A DNA stretch of 64,000 nt from Vibrio navarrensis (lineage in GTDB: Bacteria > Pseudomonadota > Gammaproteobacteria > Enterobacterales > Vibrionaceae). The position numbers were made by a program, and so were the translations under genes. The stretch is taken from positions 1,488,001-1,552,000 of the forward strand of contig NZ_CP065217.1 in assembly GCF_015767675.1 (NCBI RefSeq). The letters run 5' to 3'. The notes below the pieces were generated by a model. It worked only from the letters and a program-made list of their open reading frames with translations. It did no database searches and had not been told where the DNA came from. Each line of letters starts with the position of its first letter. The stretch's first letter is position 1. Shown here piece by piece: positions 43,914-51,872 of this stretch.

Positions 43914-43966
43914 TTGGCACATTCCTTGTTATGTCACTTATAGATAAAGATGACGACAAGGAATGT
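43914..43966 (+). promoter_or_regulatory. possible sigma-54-like promoter and RBS-sequestering inverted repeat before nasT
   Basis: TTGGCACA, four bases and TTGTT (43914-43930) carry the -24 element and correct spacing but have GT rather than GC at -12. The perfect 11-bp inverted repeat ACATTCCTTGT (43919-43929) and ACAAGGAATGT (43956-43966) includes the nasT ribosome site AAGGA. Read-through mRNA from nasA would carry both arms and could hide that site. mRNA starting near 43940 would lack the left arm. Confidence 0.45.
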
Positions 43967-43968
43967 CT

Positions 43969-44553
43969 ATGCCGAAAAAAATGCTGCCAAAAACCATCAT
44001 CGTTTGTTGTGATACCCCCGCGAAACAGGCGCAAATCAGTGACTGTTTGGCCAAGGAGTACGACCTAGTGATCGGCTGTCAGTTGGCTCAATTGGAAAGC
44101 ATGATTGAGCGCGAAAGCCAGGTCGCTGTGGTGGTGGCGTGGTCTGCACCTTGCGCTGAAGTTCGCTTGATTATCGAATACTGCCGACGTTTGCAACTGC
44201 CACTTCTGGTGCTGTTTCATCAGGTTTTACCCCATCAAATCAGTCAGTTATCCTCTTGTCATGATTGTGTTTTTCTGCCGCTGCAAGGTGTTTCTGCCTT
44301 GTCGCCGTGGCTGGCGTATGCAGCAGCAAGGCGCGAGAGCCATCTTGAAACCGAGCACAAACTCACTCAGCTCGCCGACAAAATTGAAGAGCGAAAATTG
44401 GTCGAGAAAGCCAAAGGATTACTGATGAAATGCCAGCAGGTGGATGAAAACACCGCTTACCAAGCGATACGTCGCTCTGCGATGCAAACCAGCCAACCGA
44501 TGGCCCAAGTAGCGAAAAATTTGATTGCCACGCTCACGGCGCTGGAAATGTGA
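43969..44553 (+). CDS. nasT: NasT-like ANTAR-domain transcription antiterminator
   Basis: This is a 194-aa regulator. The C-terminal ANTAR domain (about residues 130-190) reads LADKIEERKLVEKAKGLLMKCQQVDENTAYQAIRRSAMQTSQPMAQVAKNLI, matching the RNA-binding three-helix pattern (KGLLM and A...RR.AM). The N-terminal 120 residues have a receiver-like layout, but the phosphorylatable Asp after the third strand is missing (VAVVVAWSAP) and the conserved Lys region is also altered. It therefore should not act by phosphorylation. The ATG at 43969 is chosen by its spacing from AAGGA. The NasA and NrtA leaders are the likely RNA targets. No NasS gene is adjacent. Confidence 0.9.
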   Translation: MPKKMLPKTIIVCCDTPAKQAQISDCLAKEYDLVIGCQLAQLESMIERESQVAVVVAWSAPCAEVRLIIEYCRRLQLPLLVLFHQVLPHQISQLSSCHDCVFLPLQGVSALSPWLAYAAARRESHLETEHKLTQLADKIEERKLVEKAKGLLMKCQQVDENTAYQAIRRSAMQTSQPMAQVAKNLIATLTALEM

Positions 44554-44674
44554 ACTACTACTTTGGGGTTAGAGCAAAAGCGAGCAATTGGTGCGAGGTG
44601 CACTAAATCAAAGCAGACAAAACAACTTTAAGCAAAGAAATGCATCTAACTTGTTGTTTTTATTTTTTAATTAG

Positions 44675-44691
44675 TTGGCACGACAATTGAA
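44675..44691 (+). promoter_or_regulatory. sigma-54-type promoter for nrtABC-nirBD
   Basis: TTGGCACGACAATTGAA has a perfect -24 element (GG at 44677) and TTGAA at the -12 position, with correct 12-bp spacing but GA in place of GC. It lies about 50 bp before the leader hairpins. The tandem GGTGC half-sites near 44590 could bind NtrC, but there is no good full dyad. Confidence 0.62.
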
Positions 44692-44727
44692 TTACCTTAT
44701 GTGGGTATATTGTTGAATGGCTTATCT

Positions 44728-44799
44728 CAATTATCAACGGCGGTAATTGCAGGGACAGCAACGGCGCTACGGCTCTTCGGAGTCGTAGCGTTTTTTTTT
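44728..44799 (+). promoter_or_regulatory. nrtA leader: two ANTAR-type hexaloop hairpins and terminator
   Basis: Hairpin P1 has an 8-bp stem (CAATTATC at 44728-44735 with GGTAATTG at 44742-44749, one G-T pair) and the hexaloop AACGGC. Hairpin P2 repeats the same hexaloop AACGGC (44760-44765) on a short AGC/GCT stem. P2 shares bases 44765-44768 with the terminator CGCTACGGCTC-TTCG-GAGTCGTAGCG (44765-44790), followed by nine T residues. Loops with A1 and G4 and the exclusive P2/terminator pairing fit the known ANTAR antitermination RNA. Confidence 0.87.
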
Positions 44800-44810
44800 G
44801 GAGAAAATCG

Positions 44811-46178
44811 ATGAGAAAGAGAGACAAGCTTAGGGCTTTGGCTTTAACCAGCGTACTGCTGACTTTGACCCCGCAGGTTTTGGCAAAAATAGGCGCCGCG
44901 GAAAAGGAAGAGCTCAAATTTGGCTTTATTAAGTTGACCGACATGGCGCCGCTGGCGATTGCTTATGAAAAGGGCTTTTTTGAAGATGAAGGGCTGTATG
45001 TGACGTTAGAGGCGCAAGCCAACTGGAAAGTGCTGCTTGATCGGGTGATAGACGGTGAATTGGATGGTGCGCATATGCTGGCAGGACAGCCTTTGGGGGC
45101 AACCATCGGCATTGGCACTCAGGCAAAAGTTATCACCGCGTTCAGTATGGATCTCAACGGTAATGCGATCACGGTTTCCAATGACGTCTGGCAGCAGATG
45201 AAACCCAACCTTGCGAAAGACAGCGAAGGCAAGCCGCAGCATCCAATCAAAGCCGATGCACTGAAACCTGTGGTGGCGAGTTATCGCGACCAAGGCAAAA
45301 CCTTCAACATGGGGATGGTTTTCCCCGTTTCCACCCACAACTACGAGCTGCGCTATTGGCTGGCCGCTGGTGGGATTCATCCCGGGTTTTATGCGCCGCA
45401 CAAAGGAGATAACAGCGGGCAAATCAATGCGGACGTTTTACTCAGCGTTACACCGCCGCCGCAAATGCCCGCGACAATGGAAGCCGGCACTATCAAAGGT
45501 TATTGCGTGGGCGAACCATGGAATCAACAAGCGGTGTTCAAGGGCATTGGCGTGCCTGTAGTGACCGATTACGAGATTTGGCGCAACAATCCAGAGAAGG
45601 TGTTTGGTGTGGCAGAAACCTGGGCGCAGAAGTACCCCAACACCCACATTCGCGTAGTGAAAGCGCTGATCCGCGCTGCCCACTGGCTGGATGACAATCA
45701 CAACCAACACCGCGCTGAAGCGGTCAAGTTGCTCGCGCGCAGCGAATATGTCGGCGCCGATGCGGAGGTGATCGCCAACTCAATGACAGGCACTTTTGAA
45801 TATGAGCGCGGTGACAAACGCGATGTGCCGGATTTCAACGTTTTCTTTCGCCACAACGCGACCTATCCCTACTACAGCGATGCGATTTGGACTCTGACAC
45901 AAATGCGCCGCTGGGGGCAAATCGAGAGCGAAAAGCCGGACGCTTGGTATGTGGATATCGCTAAACAAGTCTATCGCCCAGAGATCTATCAGCAGGCGGC
46001 GCAAGCGTTGATCGAAGAAGGGCGACTCAGTGCCGAAGATTTTCCCGATTTTGCCCATGAAACGGGTTTTCGCCCGGCACAAACCCACTTTATCGACCAC
46101 TTAGTTTACGACGGCACACAGCCTAATCAGTACCTCAAGCAGTTTGCGATAGGGCTGAAAGGGTCGGACAAGCTGTAG
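44811..46178 (+). CDS. nrtA: nitrate ABC transporter substrate-binding protein
   Basis: This is a 455-aa NrtA/CmpA-family periplasmic nitrate-binding protein. The signal peptide ([25 protein letters not shown]) is cleaved near residue 25. The binding-protein core includes [67 protein letters not shown] and [19 protein letters not shown]. It delivers nitrate to NrtB. NasS is a soluble relative of NrtA. As this protein has a signal peptide, it is unlikely to serve directly as the cytoplasmic NasS sensor. Confidence 0.93.
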   Translation: MRKRDKLRALALTSVLLTLTPQVLAKIGAAEKEELKFGFIKLTDMAPLAIAYEKGFFEDEGLYVTLEAQANWKVLLDRVIDGELDGAHMLAGQPLGATIGIGTQAKVITAFSMDLNGNAITVSNDVWQQMKPNLAKDSEGKPQHPIKADALKPVVASYRDQGKTFNMGMVFPVSTHNYELRYWLAAGGIHPGFYAPHKGDNSGQINADVLLSVTPPPQMPATMEAGTIKGYCVGEPWNQQAVFKGIGVPVVTDYEIWRNNPEKVFGVAETWAQKYPNTHIRVVKALIRAAHWLDDNHNQHRAEAVKLLARSEYVGADAEVIANSMTGTFEYERGDKRDVPDFNVFFRHNATYPYYSDAIWTLTQMRRWGQIESEKPDAWYVDIAKQVYRPEIYQQAAQALIEEGRLSAEDFPDFAHETGFRPAQTHFIDHLVYDGTQPNQYLKQFAIGLKGSDKL

Positions 46179-46204
46179 CGAGCAAAGCTTAACAAGGAGA
46201 AGTT

Positions 46205-47173
46205 ATGTCTGGAAACGTCATTTCATTGATTCCCAGCCCACAGGCCGTGGTCAATCACAGCCGTCTGTTGCTGCTGCCGCTGATTGGCATTCTGCTGTTT
46301 TTGCTGGCGTGGCACTTGAGCGCGCGGCAAGTCGAGACCTCGCTCGGCACTTTGCCGGGGCCAGCACAGACCTATCAGCAGTTTGTCAATCTGCTGGATG
46401 AGCATCAACACGAGCGTGATAAGGCGCAGCGCTTTCTTGAGCGTCAAGAGAAGAGAAACGCGCAAAAGCTCGCTTTAGATCCAAGCGCAGAAGTGAAGAT
46501 TCGTCCTTATACCGGCAGGCCGACGTTTTTTGACCAAATCGCCACCAGCTTGGTGACGGTGGCGTGCGGCTTCCTACTGGCGAGTGTTAGCGCCATACCA
46601 CTTGGCATTTTGCTCGGGTTAAATCAAGGTCTTTACTTAGCATTTAACCCTATTATTCAACTGCTTAAACCCGTTTCCCCATTAGCTTGGCTGCCGATCG
46701 TCACTATGGTGGTTAGCGCCACTTACGTCAGCGACGATCCGCTCTTGGCCAAATCGTTTGTCAACTCGCTGTTGACTGTGGCGCTGTGCAGTGTGTGGCC
46801 AACGCTCATCAATACCGCAGTTGGTGTCACCAGCGTGGATAAAGATCTGCTCAACGTCAGCAAAGTGTTGCAGCTTTCTTGGTGGCGACACATTCGCACC
46901 ATCGTTTTGCCATCGGCGATGCCAATGATGTTTACCGGTTTGCGTCTGTCACTGGGGATCGCCTGGATGGTGCTGATCGCCGCTGAAATGTTGGCGCAAA
47001 ACCCGGGGCTGGGGAAATTCGTCTGGGATGAATTTCAAAACGGCAGTTCCGATTCACTGGGCCGCATCATGGTGGCGGTTATTGTGATCGGCTTGATTGG
47101 CCTTTTATTGGATCGCGGCATGCTGCAGTGTCAGCGTTGGCTGTCCTGGAACAAACAAACCGCTTTACGCTAG
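46205..47173 (+). CDS. nrtB: nitrate ABC transporter permease
   Basis: This is a 322-aa inner-membrane permease. An N-terminal hydrophobic helix (LLLLPLIGILLFLLAWHLSA) is followed by a periplasmic stretch rich in Glu and Arg that includes KRNAQKLALDPSAEVKIRPYTGRPTFFDQIATSLVTVACGFLLASVSAIPLGILLGLN. The EAA-like coupling motif is VLQLSWWRHIRTIVLPSAMPMMFTGLRLSLGIAWMVLIAAEML near residues 220-262. The gene stands 26 bp after nrtA. Confidence 0.93.
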   Translation: MSGNVISLIPSPQAVVNHSRLLLLPLIGILLFLLAWHLSARQVETSLGTLPGPAQTYQQFVNLLDEHQHERDKAQRFLERQEKRNAQKLALDPSAEVKIRPYTGRPTFFDQIATSLVTVACGFLLASVSAIPLGILLGLNQGLYLAFNPIIQLLKPVSPLAWLPIVTMVVSATYVSDDPLLAKSFVNSLLTVALCSVWPTLINTAVGVTSVDKDLLNVSKVLQLSWWRHIRTIVLPSAMPMMFTGLRLSLGIAWMVLIAAEMLAQNPGLGKFVWDEFQNGSSDSLGRIMVAVIVIGLIGLLLDRGMLQCQRWLSWNKQTALR

Positions 47174-47184
47174 GAGTCGGGGAT

Positions 47185-48027
47185 ATGTCGAAGTCATTTC
47201 TACAATTAACGCAACTGGGGATGCGATTTCCAACCCCAAACGGCGAATTTATCGCGCTGAAAAACGTCGATATGCAGATCGACAAAGGCGAGTTCATCTC
47301 GCTGATTGGCCACTCGGGCTGCGGGAAATCCACCGTACTCAACTTAGTGGCAGGTTTGCATCTTCCGACCGATGGCGGGGTGGTGGTCGATGGGCGCGAA
47401 GTGAGCGGACCGGGACCGGAGCGCGCGGTGGTGTTTCAAAATCACTCCCTTTTGCCTTGGCTCAGTGTGTACCAGAACGTCGAACTGGCGGTGAAACAGG
47501 TCGCCAAAGGGCAGTCGAAGGCGCAAATAAAACAGCAGGTATTTCATTATCTGGATTTGATCCAGATGGCACATGCGGCGGACAAGCGGCCCGATGAGAT
47601 CTCCGGCGGGATGAAGCAGCGCGTCGGTATTGCCAGAGCATTAGCCCTGCAACCGAAAGTGCTGTTGATGGATGAACCGTTTGGCGCGCTGGACGCCTTG
47701 ACCCGCGCGCGTTTGCAAGATGCCTTAATGGCGATTCAAGCGGAGCTGAATAACACGGTGATCATGATCACTCATGATGTCGATGAAGCGGTACTGCTGT
47801 CGGACAAGATCGTCATGATGACCAACGGGCCGGCCGCCACCATCGGCGAAGTGTTACACATTGACCTGCCAAGGCCACGCGATCGGGTCGCGCTGGCGGA
47901 AAACGCGCAGTATCAACACTATCGACAGTCGGTGCTGAAATTCTTGTATGAAAAACAGCATAAAAACGAGTCGCTGAGTACACGCACTAGCGTGGTACAG
48001 GCGAGTAAATCCGCCAGATTGGCCTGA
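47185..48027 (+). CDS. nrtC: nitrate ABC transporter ATP-binding protein
   Basis: This is a 280-aa ABC ATPase. It has Walker A GHSGCGKSTVLNLVAG (about residues 39-54), Q-loop VFQNHSLLPWLSVYQNV, signature ISGGMKQRVGIARAL, Walker B VLLMDEPFGALDAL and switch VIMITHDVDEAVLLSD. It belongs to the NrtD/SsuB/TauB group and lacks the C-terminal solute-binding domain of cyanobacterial NrtC, so it resembles NrtD in domain content. The ATG at 47185 (AGGAG upstream) is preferred to an earlier ATG at 47128 inside nrtB. Confidence 0.92.
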   Translation: MSKSFLQLTQLGMRFPTPNGEFIALKNVDMQIDKGEFISLIGHSGCGKSTVLNLVAGLHLPTDGGVVVDGREVSGPGPERAVVFQNHSLLPWLSVYQNVELAVKQVAKGQSKAQIKQQVFHYLDLIQMAHAADKRPDEISGGMKQRVGIARALALQPKVLLMDEPFGALDALTRARLQDALMAIQAELNNTVIMITHDVDEAVLLSDKIVMMTNGPAATIGEVLHIDLPRPRDRVALAENAQYQHYRQSVLKFLYEKQHKNESLSTRTSVVQASKSARLA

Positions 48028-48037
48028 GGAGAAGAGC

Positions 48038-50521
48038 ATGGAAAGCATCGTGATTGTCGGTAATGGCATGGTCGGGCATCAACTGGTGGAACAGTTGGTC
48101 GCAGGTGGCAGCCATTTGCAAAAACGCATTGTGGTGATTGGCGAAGAGCGATTCATCGCCTATGACCGAGTCCACCTTTCGGGCTTGTTTGCTGGGCAGA
48201 GTCACCAAGATCTGCTGCTGAGCAGTGAAGAGTGGTATCAAAAATTGGGCATCGAGCTGCTGCTTGGTGTGGCCGTTGTCGCTGTCGACCGAGTGAGCAA
48301 AACTCTTACTCTAGAAGATGACACGCAACTGCATTATGACCAATTGGTGTTTGCAACGGGTTCCTATCCATTCGTGCCGCCTATGCCGGGGAGTGAGCGG
48401 AAAAATGTCTTTGTTTATCGCACCTTGGATGACCTATCGCAGATCAAGCAGGCTTGTGCTGGCGCCAAAACTGGCGCGGTGATCGGCGGTGGTCTACTGG
48501 GTTTAGAAGCGGCGAATGCACTGCGTTTGCTTGGACTTGAGACGCATGTGGTGGAGTTTGCCCCTCGTTTGATGCCAGTGCAGTTGGATGAGGGTGCAGG
48601 CACGGTACTGAAAAGCAAAATAGAGCAGTTAGGTTTGACGGTGCACACCGCGACCGCGACGGAAAAGATCATTGATGGCGAAAGCGCCTATCATCGCATG
48701 GTGTTTAAAGACGCTGCCCCTTTGGAAGTGGACGTGATTCTTTTCTCCGCCGGGATTCGGCCAAGAGATCAGCTGGCGCGCGATTGCGGCATTGAGATCG
48801 GCGAACGTGGTGGAATAGTGATCAATGATGCGTGTCAAACCAGCGACGCCGCGATTTACGCCATCGGTGAATGTGCGCTTTGGCAAGGCAAAATCTTTGG
48901 CTTGGTGGCGCCCGGGTATGCGATGGCAAGAGTGGTGGCGCAGCAGCTACAAGGGATCAGCGACGCGGCATTTACCGGTGCCGACATGAGTACCAAGTTG
49001 AAACTGCTGGGCGTGGATGTGGCTTCGATTGGTGATGCGCACAAGGCGACTCCTAACGCGCAAGAGATGGTGTTGCATGATGCTCAGCAGGGCGTTTACA
49101 AAAAACTGGTGGTGGATCAAAGTGGTACGCAACTGCTGGGCGCAATTTTAATTGGTGACAACCAAGACTATGACGCGCTGCTGCAAAGTTATCTCAATCA
49201 AACGTCTTTGCCTCAGCCAGCGGTGAGTCTGCTGTTTGACAGCCGCGCACTCAAAGGCGAGGTGAGCGATTGCGCGGTGATCTGCTCTTGTCACAACGTC
49301 ACCAAAGGGGATCTGATTGGCGCCATTTACGCCGGGGCGCAAGATCTCGCCAGCTTAAAAGCGCAAACCAAAGCCGGAACAGGCTGTGGTGGATGTAGTG
49401 CGATGGTCAAAAGTGTGCTCGATGAGCAACTGAGTTTGCTGGGCGTCGAAGTGAGCAATCAGCTCTGCGAGCATTTTAGCCACACCAGACAAGCGCTCTA
49501 TCATATTTGCCAAGTTGAAGCGATCCGCGATTTCTCCACCTTGATTAGCAAACACGGCAAGGGGCGTGGCTGTGACATCTGCAAGCCCACAGCAGGGTCG
49601 ATTTTCTCTTCGTTATGGAACGAGCACATTATGGAATCGAAACACGCGCCGCTTCAGGATTCCAACGACGCCTTTATGGCCAATTTGCAAAAAGATGGCT
49701 CTTACTCGATAGTGCCGCGTATCCCTGGCGGGGAGATCACCCCTGAAAAGCTGATTGCACTCGGGGAAGTGGCGCGCGAGTACGATCTCTACACCAAGAT
49801 CACGGGCGGGCAGCGGGTCGACCTGTTTGGCGCTCAGGTTGAGCAATTGCCGCAGATCTGGCAAACCTTGATCGAAGCAGGTTTTGAAACTGGCCATGCG
49901 TACGGAAAATCGGTGCGCACGGTCAAATCCTGTGTTGGTTCGACCTGGTGTCGCTATGGCGTGGACGACTCTGTCGGTTTAGCGATTGAACTGGAAAATC
50001 GCTACAAAGGCTTGCGTGCGCCACACAAACTGAAGTTTGCCGTTTCCGGTTGTACTCGCGAATGTGCCGAAGCACAAAGCAAAGACATTGGCGTGATTGC
50101 CACCGAGAAAGGGTGGAATCTGTACGTGTGCGGTAATGGCGGCATGCGTCCTCGCCATGCCGATTTGTTGGCTGCCGATTTAAGCAAAGCGCAGCTCATC
50201 GCATTAATTGATCGCGTGCTGATTTTCTATGTGCGCACCGCTGATCGCTTGCAGCGCACTTCGGTGTGGCTGGAAAACCTCGGAGGCGGTTTAGAGTACC
50301 TTAAGAGAGTGGTGCTAGACGACTCACTCGGTCTGTGCCAGCAACTTGAACAGCAGATGGCGCACATTGTCGACACCTATCATTGTGAGTGGCAGCAGAC
50401 GCTCAACAACCCGGAAAAGCTGATCCGCTTTCGCCCGTTTATCAATTCTGACAAAACCAGTGTGCCTCTGGCTTATCAACGCACTCGCGGTCAGCGCATT
50501 CCCATCAAGCAGGAGGATTAA
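48038..50521 (+). CDS. nirB: assimilatory nitrite reductase (NADH) large subunit, copy 1
   Basis: This is an 827-aa siroheme enzyme that reduces nitrite to ammonium in the cytoplasm. The N-terminal FAD/NAD module has IVGNGMVGHQLVEQL and GAVIGGGLLGLEAANALRLLG. A BFD-type [2Fe-2S] domain is at about 415-470 (CAVICSCHNVTKGDLIGAIYAG...TGCGGCSAMV). The sulfite/nitrite reductase ferredoxin-like part starts near 550 and the siroheme-[4Fe-4S] Cys ligands are in KSCVGSTWCRYG and FAVSGCTRECAEAQ. It is in an operon with nrtABC and nirD; the paralogue is at 58538. Confidence 0.96.
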   Translation: MESIVIVGNGMVGHQLVEQLVAGGSHLQKRIVVIGEERFIAYDRVHLSGLFAGQSHQDLLLSSEEWYQKLGIELLLGVAVVAVDRVSKTLTLEDDTQLHYDQLVFATGSYPFVPPMPGSERKNVFVYRTLDDLSQIKQACAGAKTGAVIGGGLLGLEAANALRLLGLETHVVEFAPRLMPVQLDEGAGTVLKSKIEQLGLTVHTATATEKIIDGESAYHRMVFKDAAPLEVDVILFSAGIRPRDQLARDCGIEIGERGGIVINDACQTSDAAIYAIGECALWQGKIFGLVAPGYAMARVVAQQLQGISDAAFTGADMSTKLKLLGVDVASIGDAHKATPNAQEMVLHDAQQGVYKKLVVDQSGTQLLGAILIGDNQDYDALLQSYLNQTSLPQPAVSLLFDSRALKGEVSDCAVICSCHNVTKGDLIGAIYAGAQDLASLKAQTKAGTGCGGCSAMVKSVLDEQLSLLGVEVSNQLCEHFSHTRQALYHICQVEAIRDFSTLISKHGKGRGCDICKPTAGSIFSSLWNEHIMESKHAPLQDSNDAFMANLQKDGSYSIVPRIPGGEITPEKLIALGEVAREYDLYTKITGGQRVDLFGAQVEQLPQIWQTLIEAGFETGHAYGKSVRTVKSCVGSTWCRYGVDDSVGLAIELENRYKGLRAPHKLKFAVSGCTRECAEAQSKDIGVIATEKGWNLYVCGNGGMRPRHADLLAADLSKAQLIALIDRVLIFYVRTADRLQRTSVWLENLGGGLEYLKRVVLDDSLGLCQQLEQQMAHIVDTYHCEWQQTLNNPEKLIRFRPFINSDKTSVPLAYQRTRGQRIPIKQED

Positions 50522-50523
50522 CC

Positions 50524-50847
50524 ATGGTCAACAAACAGTTCATCTGTCGTCTTAACGAGCTCAAAGAAAATCATGGGCATCCGGTGTGGTTGAATGAGCA
50601 ACAACTGGCCATGTTCTATGTGCCCGAGGAAGGGGTATTCGCGGTGCAAAATTGGGATCCGATAGGCAAAGCGTTTGTCTTGAGCCGGGGTATTGTTGGC
50701 GATATTCAAGGCGCACTGTGTGTCGCTTCCCCTTTGTATAAACAGCATTTTTGTCTCAAAACGGGCAGTTGCTTGGAAGATGAAAGTGTCCGTCTCAACA
50801 CTTGGCCCGTGCTGGTGGAAGACGATGCCGTTTATGTGCTGAGTTAG
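50524..50847 (+). CDS. nirD: nitrite reductase (NADH) small subunit, copy 1
   Basis: This is a 107-aa NirD subunit with a Rieske-like fold that lacks the iron-sulfur ligands, as usual for NirD. Features are the opening ICRLNELKENHGHPVWLN, the segment GVFAVQNWDPIGKAFVLSRGIVGDIQGALCVASPLYKQHFCLKTGSCLEDESVRLNTWPVLVEDDAVYV. It forms a complex with NirB. It is 2 bp after nirB and has a strong terminator about 50 bp downstream. Confidence 0.94.
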   Translation: MVNKQFICRLNELKENHGHPVWLNEQQLAMFYVPEEGVFAVQNWDPIGKAFVLSRGIVGDIQGALCVASPLYKQHFCLKTGSCLEDESVRLNTWPVLVEDDAVYVLS

Positions 50848-50865
50848 CGTTTTTCTTGCCACTAT

Positions 50866-50897
50866 TTCAAAAACAGTCAAGTTCAAAAACAGTCAAG
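50866..50897 (+). repeat. two tandem 16-bp repeats after nirD
   Basis: TTCAAAAACAGTCAAG occurs at 50866-50881 and again at 50882-50897 without mismatch. The second copy runs into the terminator stem that begins at 50895. It is probably a small tandem duplication. Confidence 0.9.
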
Positions 50898-50922
50898 GCC
50901 AAGTGCGCACTTGGCCTTTTTT
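50895..50922 (+). terminator. intrinsic terminator of the nrtABC-nirBD operon
   Basis: AAGGCCAAGTGC and its complement GCACTTGGCCTT form a perfect 24-base palindrome (50895-50918), followed by four more T residues. Confidence 0.85.
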
Positions 50923-51027
50923 GCGAAGATATCGCTTCAAGGCTATTGAGTATCGAGCTGTCTGAGTATCAAGCCGCCGGGCTGGCACAAATGGGGCGTA
51001 AACACACCAGTGAACAAAAGGCGTACG

Positions 51028-51489
51028 TTACTTAAGAGAATGAAGACGCAGCAAGGTATACCCCATTAAACTCACGATCTCCTGTTGGCAATTCTGGCCA
51101 AAGTTCACCTCACATTTGTCTTGCAGCGCTTGATTGAACAGCGTGACGATGTCGCTGACTTGCTCATTGATGTGCAGTTGATAAGCCACTCGCCAAATAT
51201 CGCGAAATGATTGCTCTTGCATGGCACTAACCCAACTGGTGCGAAAAACCTCGATATCGGCGGAGAAATCAAGATTTTCCAGCAAATGGTGCAGTAAACG
51301 ATCTTTGAGCTGCAACGGAATCTTGGTCTTTTTGCCAAAGTGATGACATATGCCAGTGCGTGAAATACCGGATTCTTCGCTCAAGCTGGTGTAGGACATG
51401 CGTTCAAACCCACCACTTAGCAACTGACGAAATGCGGTGTCCAAGATGGTGTTTATCGTCTCTTGTGTCTCTTCTTTGCTCCGTTTCAT
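51028..51489 (-). CDS. TetR-family transcriptional regulator
   Basis: This is a 153-aa TetR-like repressor. The N-terminal HTH (about residues 5-55) reads KEETQETINTILDTAFRQLLSGGFERMSYTSLSEESGISRTGICHHFGKKTKIPLQLKDRLL. The HHFGKK variant takes the place of the usual YYHFxSK. The ligand domain is only about 95 residues, at the short end of the family. It lies upstream of hppD and is divergent from it, across 383 bp. Control of the tyrosine pathway is possible but not shown. Confidence 0.88.
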   Translation of the reverse strand: MKRSKEETQETINTILDTAFRQLLSGGFERMSYTSLSEESGISRTGICHHFGKKTKIPLQLKDRLLHHLLENLDFSADIEVFRTSWVSAMQEQSFRDIWRVAYQLHINEQVSDIVTLFNQALQDKCEVNFGQNCQQEIVSLMGYTLLRLHSLK

Positions 51490-51872
51490 ACCACTTCTCC
51501 CTGATTGATTTCACAGCATACTAGCCCCTAAGCCGGGGGAACTCCACTTGTGGCAAGGCTATTTAACCCCGTACTGACAAATCTTGACCTTATACCTCAA
51601 TTTCTCTTTTGTCAGTTGCGCAAGATAACAAAGTTTTTACATTCGTCATTGCGCTGTACAGGAAACATGACAAGCTAACTGGTTGAAATCTAATGTTTGG
51701 TGAAAAGATTGCAGCGAAGTATTTGTTCTAATTTTCTCTGTAACAATAAATTTACATGTTTTGCTAGTTGGGTGAACGAGCGGAGAAAATCGCCTGTCTA
51801 TTCCAATTCTTGTGCGTCTGATCCAAGTTAACAGAGTGTTAAAAAACAAACGAATAGTACAAGGAGAAAGTC
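51490..51872. other. intergenic region between TetR-like gene and hppD
   Basis: This 383-bp AT-rich region has no reading frame I can support. It contains the TyrR box at 51739-51756 and the hppD ribosome site (AAGGAGA). The left half should hold the promoter of the TetR-like gene. Confidence 0.75.
51739..51756 (+). promoter_or_regulatory. TyrR box upstream of hppD
   Basis: TGTAACAATAAATTTACA matches the TyrR consensus TGTAAA-N6-TTTACA at eleven of twelve defined positions. It lies 117 bp before the hppD start, implying tyrosine-responsive control of the catabolic operon. Confidence 0.8.

Noticed and set aside
44580..44620. NtrC site upstream of nrtA
   Set aside because: Only tandem GGTGC half-sites are present; the full dyad seen before nasA is missing.
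50924..51027. + strand frame after the nirD terminator (ending SEQKAYVT)
   Set aside because: It lacks an independent start and ribosome site; the coding look is weak and it runs into the TetR-like gene end.
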